DNA of 7,888 nt from JBEKJU01 sp050011095 (GTDB taxonomy: Bacteria; Desulfobacterota; Syntrophorhabdia; Syntrophorhabdales; WCHB1-27), in NCBI GenBank assembly GCA_050011095.1, contig JBEKJU010000167.1, forward strand, positions 1 through 7,888. Direction: 5' to 3'. Position numbers and translations under genes: made by a program. This document shows positions 1-5,593 of the stretch, piece by piece (the first letter of the stretch is position 1; every line of letters starts with the position of its first letter). The notes below the pieces were generated by a model. It saw nothing but the letters and a program-made list of their open reading frames with translations, ran no database searches and was not told where the DNA came from.

Positions 1-117
1 GAACGGACTCTTCCTTGGCATCGAATCCTCCTCGCTGGAGAATATATGCCAAGGATAACAGATGCAGGTGGAAATGTCATTACAATACGTCATCGTATTT
101 ATGAAATGGAGTACTAA
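1..117 (+). CDS. Partial open frame at left edge, C-terminal end of an unknown protein
   Basis: Frame 1 is open from the first base of the window to a TAA at 115-117, giving 38 codons ending in IRHRIYEMEY. The start lies outside the window. Composition is protein-like, but I recognise no family, and an open frame of this length can arise by chance. The frame contains a 10-bp inverted repeat (12-55). Its stop overlaps, on the other strand, the TAG at 114-116 that closes a short Cys-containing minus frame, so two frames converge here. It could be the tail of a real gene or only another piece of the scrambled left flank. Confidence 0.35.
   Translation, partial: ERTLPWHRILLAGEYMPRITDAGGNVITIRHRIYEMEY
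12..55. repeat. Stem-loop: 10-bp perfect inverted repeat with nested inner stem
   Basis: TCCTTGGCAT at 12-21 is perfectly complementary to ATGCCAAGGA at 46-55. The 24-nt loop itself contains CTCC-tcgct-GGAG, giving a second short stem. No run of T follows on either strand, so this is not a classic rho-independent terminator. It could be an insertion-element end, an RNA structure, or a coincidence inside a coding frame. Confidence 0.5.
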
Positions 118-199
118 GCTTCGTCCATGATTTCCTCCTCACAGCGGTTGAAGCAACCTTTGTGCCGGACCAGGACACACTAGATGGCCTTCGTTTGCA

Positions 200-595
200 A
201 CTGGCCGCAGTCCGGAGGGGCATCCGGACGGTGGGCGGCAACTGGGGCAGAGTCTGCGGACGGAGAAGGCTCAAAAGTTCCGCCTCGGTCAGCCCCCTTC
301 AGGCCGCCCGGATGAGGCCGAGGGTATCCCCCACCAAGCCGGGACGGTCATGCTCGTAGTCGCGGCGGTACCGGGCAAGCACCTTCTGAAGGAGGGCAGG
401 GATCTCTGGGGAGGAGAGGTAATCATCCAGGCGTTTGTCGAGTCCCCCACATGTCCCGGTGACACGGAGTTCATGGAGCAGTATCTTGAGGAAGAGGGGG
501 TTGGCTGCAGCCCGGGTAGAGGCAAGGCGATCGAGTCGCGGGGCATCGAGTTTTTTACCAAACCGGGCCAGATAGCCGGCGATCATCCCGCCGTA
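200..595 (-). pseudogene. Relic of a STAND/NACHT-type signalling ATPase
   Basis: The minus-strand translation from about 595 down to 302 reads like the region after the nucleotide-binding core of NACHT/STAND proteins that carry WD40 or TPR repeats. Recognisable segments are GYLARFGKKL, ANPLFLKILLHELRVTG, LDKRLDDYL and YRRDYEHDRPGLV. An in-frame TGA at 299-301 interrupts it. The same frame then resumes with the family-like segment RGLTEAELLSLL and fades out after about 200. There is no Walker A part and no repeat domain, so this is a decayed internal fragment. Intact relatives are large cytoplasmic sensor ATPases, often in defence or signalling. The upstream side ends where the IS1182-like relic begins (about 595-600), suggesting the element's insertion or a later rearrangement cut the gene. 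The family call rests on motif memory alone. Confidence 0.65.
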
Positions 596-598
596 GCC

Positions 599-827
599 GC
601 CTTCCTCGAGAAGATGAAAACACAGAAGGCGAAGGAGATATACAAGACGCGGGGACCGATCGCCGAGTTCGCGAACGCCTGGATCAAATCAAAGATCGGT
701 CTCAGGGCCTTTCGCCTCCGGCCGGGGACTTCTCAAAGTGGGCGTGGAAGCGCTCTGGGCATGTCTGACCTACAACGTGTAGCAATGGATAAGGCTCTGC
801 TGGAGGCCTAGGCTGGAGCAGACATAG
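599..827 (+). pseudogene. C-terminal relic of an IS1182-like transposase
   Basis: From 599 the plus frame reads AAFLEKMKTQKAKEIYKTRG and then PIAEFANAWIKSKIGLRAFR. This matches the conserved C-terminal region of IS1182-type DDE transposases, where R-G-x-x-x-E-F-x-N-A-W-I-K and G-L-R-x-F-x-x-R are typical. The frame then breaks. CCGG occurs twice in tandem at 718-725, and removing one copy restores R-L-R followed by GLLKVGVEALWACLTYNV in the next frame. A TAG at 780-782 interrupts, followed by QWIRLCWRPRLEQT and a stop at 825-827. The catalytic DDE core is absent. Truncation, a 4-bp duplication and a nonsense codon together show that it is dead. Everything in this frame upstream of about 599 is the antisense of the NACHT relic. 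Confidence 0.8.
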
Positions 828-1062
828 GAGATGAACATAGAGAAAGGAAGGAGGATGAACAAAAACAACAGAGGCCGCAAGCTCCAGAGGAGGCAGCCCG
901 ATGCTCTGGCCGTAGGCCGACTCTTCGCCTGACGAATCGCGCTTGTCAAAAACGCTAAACACAGCCCTCTTATAGATGCATTTTTTCTCGGCTTCTCACT
1001 AGGAATGTGTAGAATTATCAACATCAAACGGGAATTATTCTTGAGAAACGCTCTATAGGACA
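828..1062. other. Non-coding stretch, probable right end of the IS1182-like element
   Basis: I see no convincing coding sequence here. The stretch between the dead transposase stop and the PEP-synthase-like fragment should contain the element's right terminus. A plausible but unproven candidate is near 938-971, where the minus strand begins GAGGGCTGTGTTTAGCG. The matching left end is not in the window, so neither the terminal repeat nor a target duplication can be confirmed. No terminator for the minus-strand operon is evident. Confidence 0.35.
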
Positions 1063-1583
1063 TCACCGTTGTTTGGGCAACCTACGAAAGACAATGTTCC
1101 CCTGACCCAGGGCATACATCGGGTAGAAATGGCATTCCTCAACATATTTGTCATAATGCCAGGCCTCATACCAGTGATCGACCAACTCCATGTCGGTCAG
1201 ACCTTTCAGGTCTACGGCGCCGAGTGTGACCATTTTTTCACGTAGGTTACGCTTGCGGTCCTCCCACACGGCCCAGGGATCTTCAAGGACCTTGCGCATC
1301 TTTTCCAGCCAGATCGGCTCCAGCTGTTTCTTCTCCTCCTCGCTTACCTCGATCACGCTCATGTACAAACCCCTTGACGCATCCGGACACCCCAGCCCTT
1401 GGTCCCGGGGTCGGACATCATAGCCGGGGCCCGCTTTAATCTGGACATTCCCAGTGAGAACTGGAAATCCACGAAGAGCGGGGTCTGGTGCGGCAGAAAC
1501 CACTGGGTTCCCAACACCAAGGCATTGTAATACTTGAGATCAAATTCCTTGTCGAACTCGTAGATCGGTTGATCATACGGCAT
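1063..1583 (-). pseudogene. PEP-synthase-like (PEP-utilising enzyme) linker-region fragment, frameshifted and truncated
   Basis: The gene starts at ATG 1583 behind GGGGGAGG, 55 nt after the upstream Tm-1-like gene. It reads IYEFDKEFDLKYYNALVLG and HQTPLFVDFQFSLGM down to GVRMRQG. A -1 shift at a G4 run (CCCC at 1370-1373 on the plus strand) then continues as LYMSVIEVSEEEKKQLEPIW, DPWAVW and HWYEAWHYDKYVEECHFYPM, ending at TGA 1063. Restoring one G joins the halves as MRQGGLYMSV. The pattern resembles the region between the ATP-grasp and phosphohistidine domains in PEP-synthase-like, phenylphosphate-synthase-like proteins. Neither of those two domains is present in this gene. Relatives continue past FRRL, so the C-terminus is probably lost at the junction near 1075. 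An assembly error in the G run could mimic the frameshift. The family call is moderate. Confidence 0.6.
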
Positions 1584-1638
1584 GTCTCATGCCTCCCCCC
1601 GTCTTTAACTTTACTGAGATTACAAATACGCCTTACGT

Positions 1639-2880
1639 TTATGGCCTTTTCTCCGCATATAGTGCGGAGTAGACGTCAGCCGCTTGATAAGCGAATTCCG
1701 CGTCGTTGATATGAAGATCGCACTCGACGATCTTGATATCCGGACGGAGGTTTTTCTTAAGCGTTTCAAGGAGGATATAATCTGATTCCTGGTCGTCAAA
1801 CTCCTCTTTGTCTACATGAAGGTTGGCGAAGGAAAAACCTTTGAGAGGAAAAATGACGGCTGTAGGTCCCTTTGCCTTATTCAGTTTTTCCGCCATGATT
1901 CTTCCCAGTGGCTCCATCTCTGTTTTCCTGCTGCGTATAACGTGAATACTGGTGCCATGAGAAAACACCTTTCTGTTTTTGAATTCCTCCGGGATGCTTT
2001 CCCGTGACGTGTATATGAGGTGATCAAGGTTACCGGGCGCAACCAGATAAGGCAGATTCATTTTTCCTGCCATTTCGAGCCGGTTAGGTCCGCCGTCAGT
2101 CATTCCACCGTAGACGTGGTCAAGCACTTCGTTGGTTGACATGTCGAACACCCCTTGGATCTTGCCTTCGCGTACCAACTCCTCCATGGTCATGCCGCCT
2201 ATTCCTATGGCGTGAAAAACAACCACCTCAAAACCCTTTTCTTCAAGCCTCGCCTTGAATCGCATAGCGGTCTCTGTGGTGCCGCCTAGGGTAGTCACGG
2301 CGACAAGCGGTTTGTGAGAGAGGGGCTCTTCGTCCGTAAAAATCATGCCGCGCACCGCACCCGCCGCTTTCCGCAACGAGCCCCTCGTTATCCGATTAAG
2401 CCCCACAATATCTGCTATCGAAGGGATCATGACTATGTCTTTGGTGCCAACCCAAGCCCTGACGTCTCCGGAAGCCGCAGTAGAGACCATGACCTTTGGC
2501 ACCCCGAACGGCAGTGATCGCATGACGGCCGTTGCCATGTGGGTCCCTGCCGTTCCTCCCAAGGAAAAGATCCCGTGTAGCTTTCCCTCGGCATAGAGAC
2601 GAGCCACGATGATTGATGCCCCTGCAACCATCTTCCCCATGAAGGCCGTATCGTCCTGCCCTCCCAGGCCCATGGCTAGTATCTCTGAAACAGTGGTCCC
2701 CGCCAACTTCGCCACCTCCTCAGCGGCATAGTCAGGAACGAAGACCGGTCGACCTCTCAATCCTGTACCCACATCTATGGTAATAACCCTGAGATCCTGG
2801 CCCTCCAAAAGATCCTTTACAAACTTGGCTTCTTCCGACTTTGTGTCCAGGGACCCAATCAACACAAGACTCTTTTTCAT
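1639..2880 (-). CDS. Tm-1-like ATP-binding domain protein (UPF0261), normal-length copy
   Basis: This 413-residue protein has the usual length for bacterial UPF0261 proteins, related to the N-terminal nucleotide-binding domain of the tomato antiviral protein Tm-1. The biochemical role in bacteria is unknown. Family features include the N-terminal LIGSLDTKSEEAKFVKDLL, the DVG segment near residue 37, the glycine-rich FSLGGTAGTHMATAVMRSLP near 105-125, VSTAASGDVRAWVGTKDIVM near 132-152, and VFDMSTNEVLDH near 243-254. ATG 2880 follows GGGGGAGGG with good spacing. No signal peptide or membrane segment is visible, so it is cytoplasmic. It is a close paralogue of the gene at 3816-5183 and collinear with it except for that gene's repeat and tail. 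It lies between the swivel-domain gene (335 nt upstream) and the PEP-synthase-like fragment (55 nt downstream), probably in one operon. The TIM-barrel partner domain often linked to this family is not in the window. Confidence 0.93.
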   Translation of the reverse strand: MKKSLVLIGSLDTKSEEAKFVKDLLEGQDLRVITIDVGTGLRGRPVFVPDYAAEEVAKLAGTTVSEILAMGLGGQDDTAFMGKMVAGASIIVARLYAEGKLHGIFSLGGTAGTHMATAVMRSLPFGVPKVMVSTAASGDVRAWVGTKDIVMIPSIADIVGLNRITRGSLRKAAGAVRGMIFTDEEPLSHKPLVAVTTLGGTTETAMRFKARLEEKGFEVVVFHAIGIGGMTMEELVREGKIQGVFDMSTNEVLDHVYGGMTDGGPNRLEMAGKMNLPYLVAPGNLDHLIYTSRESIPEEFKNRKVFSHGTSIHVIRSRKTEMEPLGRIMAEKLNKAKGPTAVIFPLKGFSFANLHVDKEEFDDQESDYILLETLKKNLRPDIKIVECDLHINDAEFAYQAADVYSALYAEKRP

Positions 2881-3215
2881 TTATCCCTCCCCCTTTTTTG
2901 CTCGGTTGTCCCACCATTCATTCGACGATGCCGTTTTCCGCTCCCCAAACCCATCTGCGGATGCTCTATATGCGTTCCGTACAGATCCTGACTCACTTAA
3001 GCACACCGGTCTTCCCGAAGGCAGAACCGGTCTCTGGAAGATTTCCGCCCGGAAGATGGCGGCCGCCGCAATGGCCGACGGCCAGGGAACCGGAATCGAT
3101 CTCCTTGACCTCGCCTTGTGCTTTCTTTCAAAAGAACGGTCTGGCATAGCACGGCCTGGGTATAATCACCGAGGATCCCGTGCTCGTCATTGCGGGCCAC
3201 ACCCCTATGAGGACA
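2881..3215. other. 335-bp gap inside the operon, no gene supported
   Basis: The gap separates the swivel-domain gene from the second Tm-1-like gene. Minus frames at 2997-3200 and 2881-3147 are open, but they are Arg/Ser-rich, lack Shine-Dalgarno sequences and match nothing I know. The frame after the swivel gene's TGA (3216-3218) stays open for about 70 codons without family resemblance. ACCGGTCT occurs twice as a direct repeat (3005-3012 and 3026-3033), with a short CTTC..GAAG inverted repeat between them. No sigma-54-like or clear sigma-70-like promoter precedes ATG 2880. The only clear signal is the strong ribosome site just before 2880. It may be a decayed gene or a rearrangement scar. 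Confidence 0.5.
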
Positions 3216-3596
3216 TCAGAAGGCTGTAGAATAGACAGTACCGCATTCTCCATCCACCCAGATTGTCTCGCCCTCACGGGCACGCTCCATTAACCCCTTT
3301 ACGCCGACAACAGCTGGGATGTTGTGCTCCCTTGCATATGTCAGCAGGCTCGCCAAACGGCCTCCCCTTTCGGTGGCCAACCCGGCGAGCCTAGGGATAA
3401 ACGGAATCAGATCGGGGGATGCTTTTTCGCAGATCGCGACGGCGCCATCTTCCAACCTGTCCAGGTCATTAAGGCCTTTCACGATGATGCACCGACCGCT
3501 AGCCACCCCTGACGATGCGGCAGCCCCCCTCAGCTGGTGAACAACAGCCTTTTCTTCCCTTGACCGGGCGATTTTTTCCAGGATTGCTAATTCCAT
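3216..3596 (-). CDS. Stand-alone PEP-synthase-type phosphohistidine swivelling domain lacking the catalytic histidine
   Basis: This 126-residue protein is about the size of one PEP-utilising-enzyme mobile domain. It starts at ATG 3596, eight bases after GAGGAGGA. Family landmarks occur in order: LRGAAASSGVASGRC (residues 22-36), a DLDRLEDG turn (44-51), PDLIPFIPRLAGLATERGG (61-79), then AREHNIPAVVGV (88-99), then EGETIWVDGECGTV (109-121). In active members the stretch after T-E-x-G-G reads x-x-S-H-x-A-I-x-A-R-E. Here the eight residues after GG are RLASLLTY, so Ser83 sits where the phosphorylatable histidine belongs. The domain therefore should not carry phosphate in the usual way. It may be a structural or regulatory subunit, or a degenerate gene; the surrounding motif is well preserved, which argues against simple decay. 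It is encoded between two Tm-1-like paralogues. Confidence 0.85.
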   Translation of the reverse strand: MELAILEKIARSREEKAVVHQLRGAAASSGVASGRCIIVKGLNDLDRLEDGAVAICEKASPDLIPFIPRLAGLATERGGRLASLLTYAREHNIPAVVGVKGLMERAREGETIWVDGECGTVYSTAF

Positions 3597-3634
3597 TTTC
3601 TTTATCCTCCTCTATTATTTTGATTCTTTCCGCT

Positions 3635-3657
3635 GTATACCGGTATTGTATACAATA
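3635..3657. promoter_or_regulatory. Two overlapping perfect palindromes, possible GntR-type operator
   Basis: ATACCGGTAT (3637-3646) and TATTGTATACAATA (3644-3657) are perfect palindromes sharing three bases. The hexamer GTATAC is repeated at 3635-3640 and 3648-3653, 13 bp apart. The second palindrome has the T-T-G-T..A-C-A-A form seen in operators of FadR-type GntR regulators. The pair lies about 40 bp upstream of the swivel-domain gene start, a sensible place for an operator. No GntR gene is in the window, so the regulator is unknown. It could also belong to the neighbouring IS630-like relic. Confidence 0.4.
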
Positions 3658-3662
3658 TGATA

Positions 3663-3812
3663 CTACTCGGCAGCCTGCTTCTCCGCCTTGTGACCTGTGA
3701 GGGCAATTTCAAAACCATCTTCAACAAATCGTCTCTTTATCCGATCTATCTTCCGTATACTGATTCTGAGCATTGCGGCCACATCCTCATCCGCTGCACC
3801 CGAAATGTCCCT
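3663..3812 (-). pseudogene. N-terminal helix-turn-helix relic of an IS630-like transposase
   Basis: The minus strand encodes RDISGAADEDVAAMLRISIR, then KIDRIKRRFVEDGFEIALTG, then HKAEKQAAE and TAG at 3663-3665. This is the pattern of the helix-turn-helix domain at the start of IS630-type transposases: a D-E-D-V-A helix, a turn, I-S-x-R-K-I-x-R-I, then R-R-F-V-E-x-G-x-E-x-A-L. No start codon with a ribosome site and no DDE domain is present, so only about 49 codons of a dead element remain. It sits between the first Tm-1-like gene, whose stop is at 3816, and the swivel-domain gene. It may account for that gene's unusual C-terminal tail. Confidence 0.7.
3703..3717 (-). promoter_or_regulatory. 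Weak sigma-54-like site upstream of the swivel-domain gene
   Basis: On the minus strand, TGGTTTTGAAATTGC has GG and GC separated by exactly 10 bases and a full TTGC -12 element. The -24 element is poor beyond TGG. It lies about 107 bp upstream of ATG 3596 but inside the IS630-like coding relic, where it spells part of EDGFEIA, so it may be coincidental. If active, it would let the same kind of regulator drive the downstream half of the cluster separately. Confidence 0.25.
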
Positions 3813-3815
3813 TCA

Positions 3816-5183
3816 TTACAATTGAGCAACATCAACGCGGGCGGGCCTCCCCACCGGCGAGGGGTGGGTCCGATGCCGCGCGGTGCCTATAGCATAAAGT
3901 TCGGAGTAGACGTCAGCAGCTCGACACGCAAACTCCTCTTCATTGACGTGAAGCTCGCATTCGATTATCTTGATGTCGGGACGGAGCTGTTTTTTCAGCG
4001 TTTCGAGCAACAAATATTTGGGCTCAGGGTCGCCAAACTCCTCTTTGTCTATGTGGGTGCTCCCGAAGGAAAAACCTTTGAGAGGAAAAATAACGGCTGT
4101 GGGTCCCTTTGCCTTATTCAGCTTTTCGGCGATAACGGCTCCCACCGCCTCCATTTCTGTTTTCTTGCTCGGGATAACGTAGATATGGGTGCCATGACGA
4201 AAAACCTTCCTGTCCTTGAATTGCTCCGGCATATTTTCCAGCGAGGTGTACAGAAACAAATCAAGGTTGCCTGGCGCGACCAGATAAGGTAGTCCCATTT
4301 TTCCTGCCCCCTCCAGCCTATCAGGCCCCGCATCAGCCATTCCGCCATAGAGATGGTCAAGGACCTCGTTGGTTGACATGTCGAACACCCCTTGGATCTT
4401 GCCTTCCAACACCAATTCCTCCATGGTCCTGCCGCCCATCCCTATGGCGTGGAAGACAACGACCTCAAAACCCTTCTCTTCAAGCCTTGCCTTGACTCGC
4501 ATCGCACCCTCCGTGCTGCTGCTCAAGGCGGTAACGGCGATAAGCGGTTTATGAGAAAGGGGTTCTTCGTCCATTAGCATCATGCCACACATCGCCCCCG
4601 TCGCTTTGCGCAGGGAATTCCTCGTTATTCGGTTGAGTCCGGCAATGTCCGCCGTCGAAGAAATCATCACAATGTCTTTGGTGCCAACCCAGCTCCTTAC
4701 ATCTCCGGAGGCCGCAGTAGAGACCATGATCTTCGGGATGCCAAGGGGCAGCGACCTCATGACGGCCGTTGCCATATGAGTTCCCAAGGTTCCCCCCAAA
4801 GAAAAGATGCCGTGTAGCTTTCCCTCAGCATAGAGACGAGCCGCAACGCCCGATGCTCCCGCGCTCATCCACCCCATGAATGTCGCCATTCCCGCGCTCA
4901 TCCCCCCCATAAACGTAGATGCTCCCGCACCCATCCGCCCCAGAGGGGCCATGGGGCCCCGAGGCTCCCAACCCATAGCCAATATCTCTGAAAGGGTGGT
5001 CCCCGCCGCCCTTGCCAGTTCTTCAGCGGGATAGTCGGGAACAAAGGCCGGTCGACCCCCGAACCCTGTGCCCACATCCATGGTAATCACCCTGAGGTCC
5101 TGGCCCTCTAACAGATCCTTTGCAAGCTTGGCTTCTTCCGATTTCGTATCCAGAGATACAACCAACGCGACAGTCTTTTTCAT
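3816..5183 (-). CDS. Tm-1-like ATP-binding domain protein (UPF0261) with internal repeat expansion and extra C-terminal tail
   Basis: This 455-residue paralogue of the gene at 1639-2880 belongs to a family of unknown bacterial function. ATG 5183 is chosen over the in-frame ATG 5228 because it follows GGGGGGAAAG at normal spacing and begins MKKTVALVVSLDTKSEEAK, collinear with the paralogue. Glycine-rich FSLGGTLGTHMATAVMRSLP, VSTAASGDVRSWVGTKDIVM and VFDMSTNEVLDH are conserved. Two differences stand out. Residues 79-111 hold three 11-residue units where the paralogue has one, adding exactly 22 residues. After SELYA there are 24 extra residues, IGTARHRTHPSPVGRPARVD plus VAQL, where the paralogue has four; this tail looks like read-through into a rearranged junction. 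It is the first gene behind the predicted sigma-54 promoter, so it is probably induced by the divergent activator. Whether the expanded protein folds normally is unknown. Confidence 0.9.
   Translation of the reverse strand: MKKTVALVVSLDTKSEEAKLAKDLLEGQDLRVITMDVGTGFGGRPAFVPDYPAEELARAAGTTLSEILAMGWEPRGPMAPLGRMGAGASTFMGGMSAGMATFMGWMSAGASGVAARLYAEGKLHGIFSLGGTLGTHMATAVMRSLPLGIPKIMVSTAASGDVRSWVGTKDIVMISSTADIAGLNRITRNSLRKATGAMCGMMLMDEEPLSHKPLIAVTALSSSTEGAMRVKARLEEKGFEVVVFHAIGMGGRTMEELVLEGKIQGVFDMSTNEVLDHLYGGMADAGPDRLEGAGKMGLPYLVAPGNLDLFLYTSLENMPEQFKDRKVFRHGTHIYVIPSKKTEMEAVGAVIAEKLNKAKGPTAVIFPLKGFSFGSTHIDKEEFGDPEPKYLLLETLKKQLRPDIKIIECELHVNEEEFACRAADVYSELYAIGTARHRTHPSPVGRPARVDVAQL
4852..4950 (-). repeat. 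Three 33-bp imperfect tandem repeats within the Tm-1-like gene
   Basis: The units are 4852-4884, 4885-4917 and 4918-4950. On the plus strand each begins GATGCTCCCGC or GCCATTCCCGC, followed by CATCC or CATCCC. They encode APLGRMGAGAS, TFMGGMSAGMA and TFMGWMSAGAS (in protein order, residues 79-111). The paralogue has a single unit, TAFMGKMVAGAS, at the matching place. Being a multiple of three, the expansion keeps the frame. The units differ from each other at several bases, so the duplication is not very recent. Confidence 0.9.
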
Positions 5184-5503
5184 CTTTCCCCCCTTAATGG
5201 ATTGTGGAACCATCCCCCTGCGGCACATCGATCAGAACCCCCGCGTCGCCTTGAGATGTACAAATTGTTTGAGTTTCTCCTCAGCGTGCGTCAGGAAACA
5301 TCCGGGTTACAGCCGCTTTTGTGCGGCAAGCGCGTCGGAACCTACGTAAGTAGGCACGGTTTGCCGGAATGAGCATGAGCGTGACAAGAATTACTACTTG
5401 GAGACGATGACATGCATTACCCCCCCTCCAAGCCTTTGGCGTCGTGCACAAATACAGCGATGATGCACTAATGCTTTGCCCCCTTTTTCAGGCATTCGAC
5501 TCT
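5184..5503 (-). other. About 320-nt structured leader between sigma-54 promoter and first Tm-1-like gene
   Basis: No full gene is seen. The stretch contains several inverted repeats: CTTGGAG (5397-5403) with CTCCAAG (5426-5432), CCTAC-gtaa-GTAGG (5341-5354), and GCCGC-ttttgt-GCGGC (5312-5327). None is followed by a T run in the transcribed (minus) direction, so no intrinsic terminator is evident. The leader is long for a bacterial mRNA, which leaves room for post-transcriptional control, but I recognise no known riboswitch. Confidence 0.4.
5394..5417 (-). CDS. Possible seven-codon leader peptide MHVIVSK
   Basis: On the minus strand, GGAGGGGGG followed by GTA precedes ATG at 5417. The frame reads MHVIVSK, then TAG and immediately TAA in another frame. 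The ribosome site and stop region are the two arms of the inverted repeat CTTGGAG/CTCCAAG, so translation and folding would exclude each other. The only support is a good Shine-Dalgarno sequence in the predicted leader RNA. It may be chance. Confidence 0.2.
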   Translation of the reverse strand: MHVIVSK

Positions 5504-5515
5504 TTCTGACACATT

Positions 5516-5530
5516 GCAAGTACTGTACCA
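5516..5530 (-). promoter_or_regulatory. Sigma-54 (-24/-12) promoter for the Tm-1-like operon
   Basis: Read on the minus strand from 5530, the sequence is TGGTACAGTACTTGCA. The consensus is TGGCAC, five bases, then TTGC followed by A or T. Only the fourth base differs, and GG and GC are spaced by exactly 10. Transcription should start near 5504 and run toward the Tm-1-like gene at 5183. A sigma-54 enhancer-binding protein is encoded divergently just upstream, and inverted repeats suitable for its binding lie about 90-130 bp upstream of the start. Fit to consensus and context together make this a strong prediction. Confidence 0.8.
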
Positions 5531-5593
5531 ATGAGAGTGTAGTGTCATAACTGGACGGTATTTCAAGATATTTCAAAGAGCACTGGGTAAACT

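Noticed and set aside
350..811. Plus-strand frame of 153 codons as a whole protein
   Set aside because: Only the part after about 599 is transposase-like. The first half is the exact antisense of the NACHT-like relic, and the end is out of frame after the CCGG duplication.
2881..3147. Minus frame of 88 codons whose TAA sits just before ATG 2880
   Set aside because: Arg/Ser-rich with no Shine-Dalgarno sequence and no family resemblance; the closeness of its stop to the next start is probably accidental.
2997..3215. Open frame continuing past the TGA of the swivel-domain gene, possible UGA read-through
   Set aside because: The gene already ends at the normal domain length. The extension is Arg-rich, without known motifs, and no recoding signal is evident.
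4852..4950. 33-bp repeats as a CRISPR array
   Set aside because: The units are directly adjacent without spacers and encode an in-frame 11-residue protein repeat.
5184..5228. Upstream in-frame ATG 5228 as start of the first Tm-1-like gene
   Set aside because: The extra 15 residues are not family-like, and ATG 5183 has a strong ribosome site and aligns with the paralogue's start.
5312..5327. GCCGC-ttttgt-GCGGC hairpin as a terminator
   Set aside because: No U tract follows on either strand.
5350..5365. Plus-strand GGCACGGTTTGC as a sigma-54 promoter
   Set aside because: Only eight bases separate GG and GC; sigma-54 needs ten.
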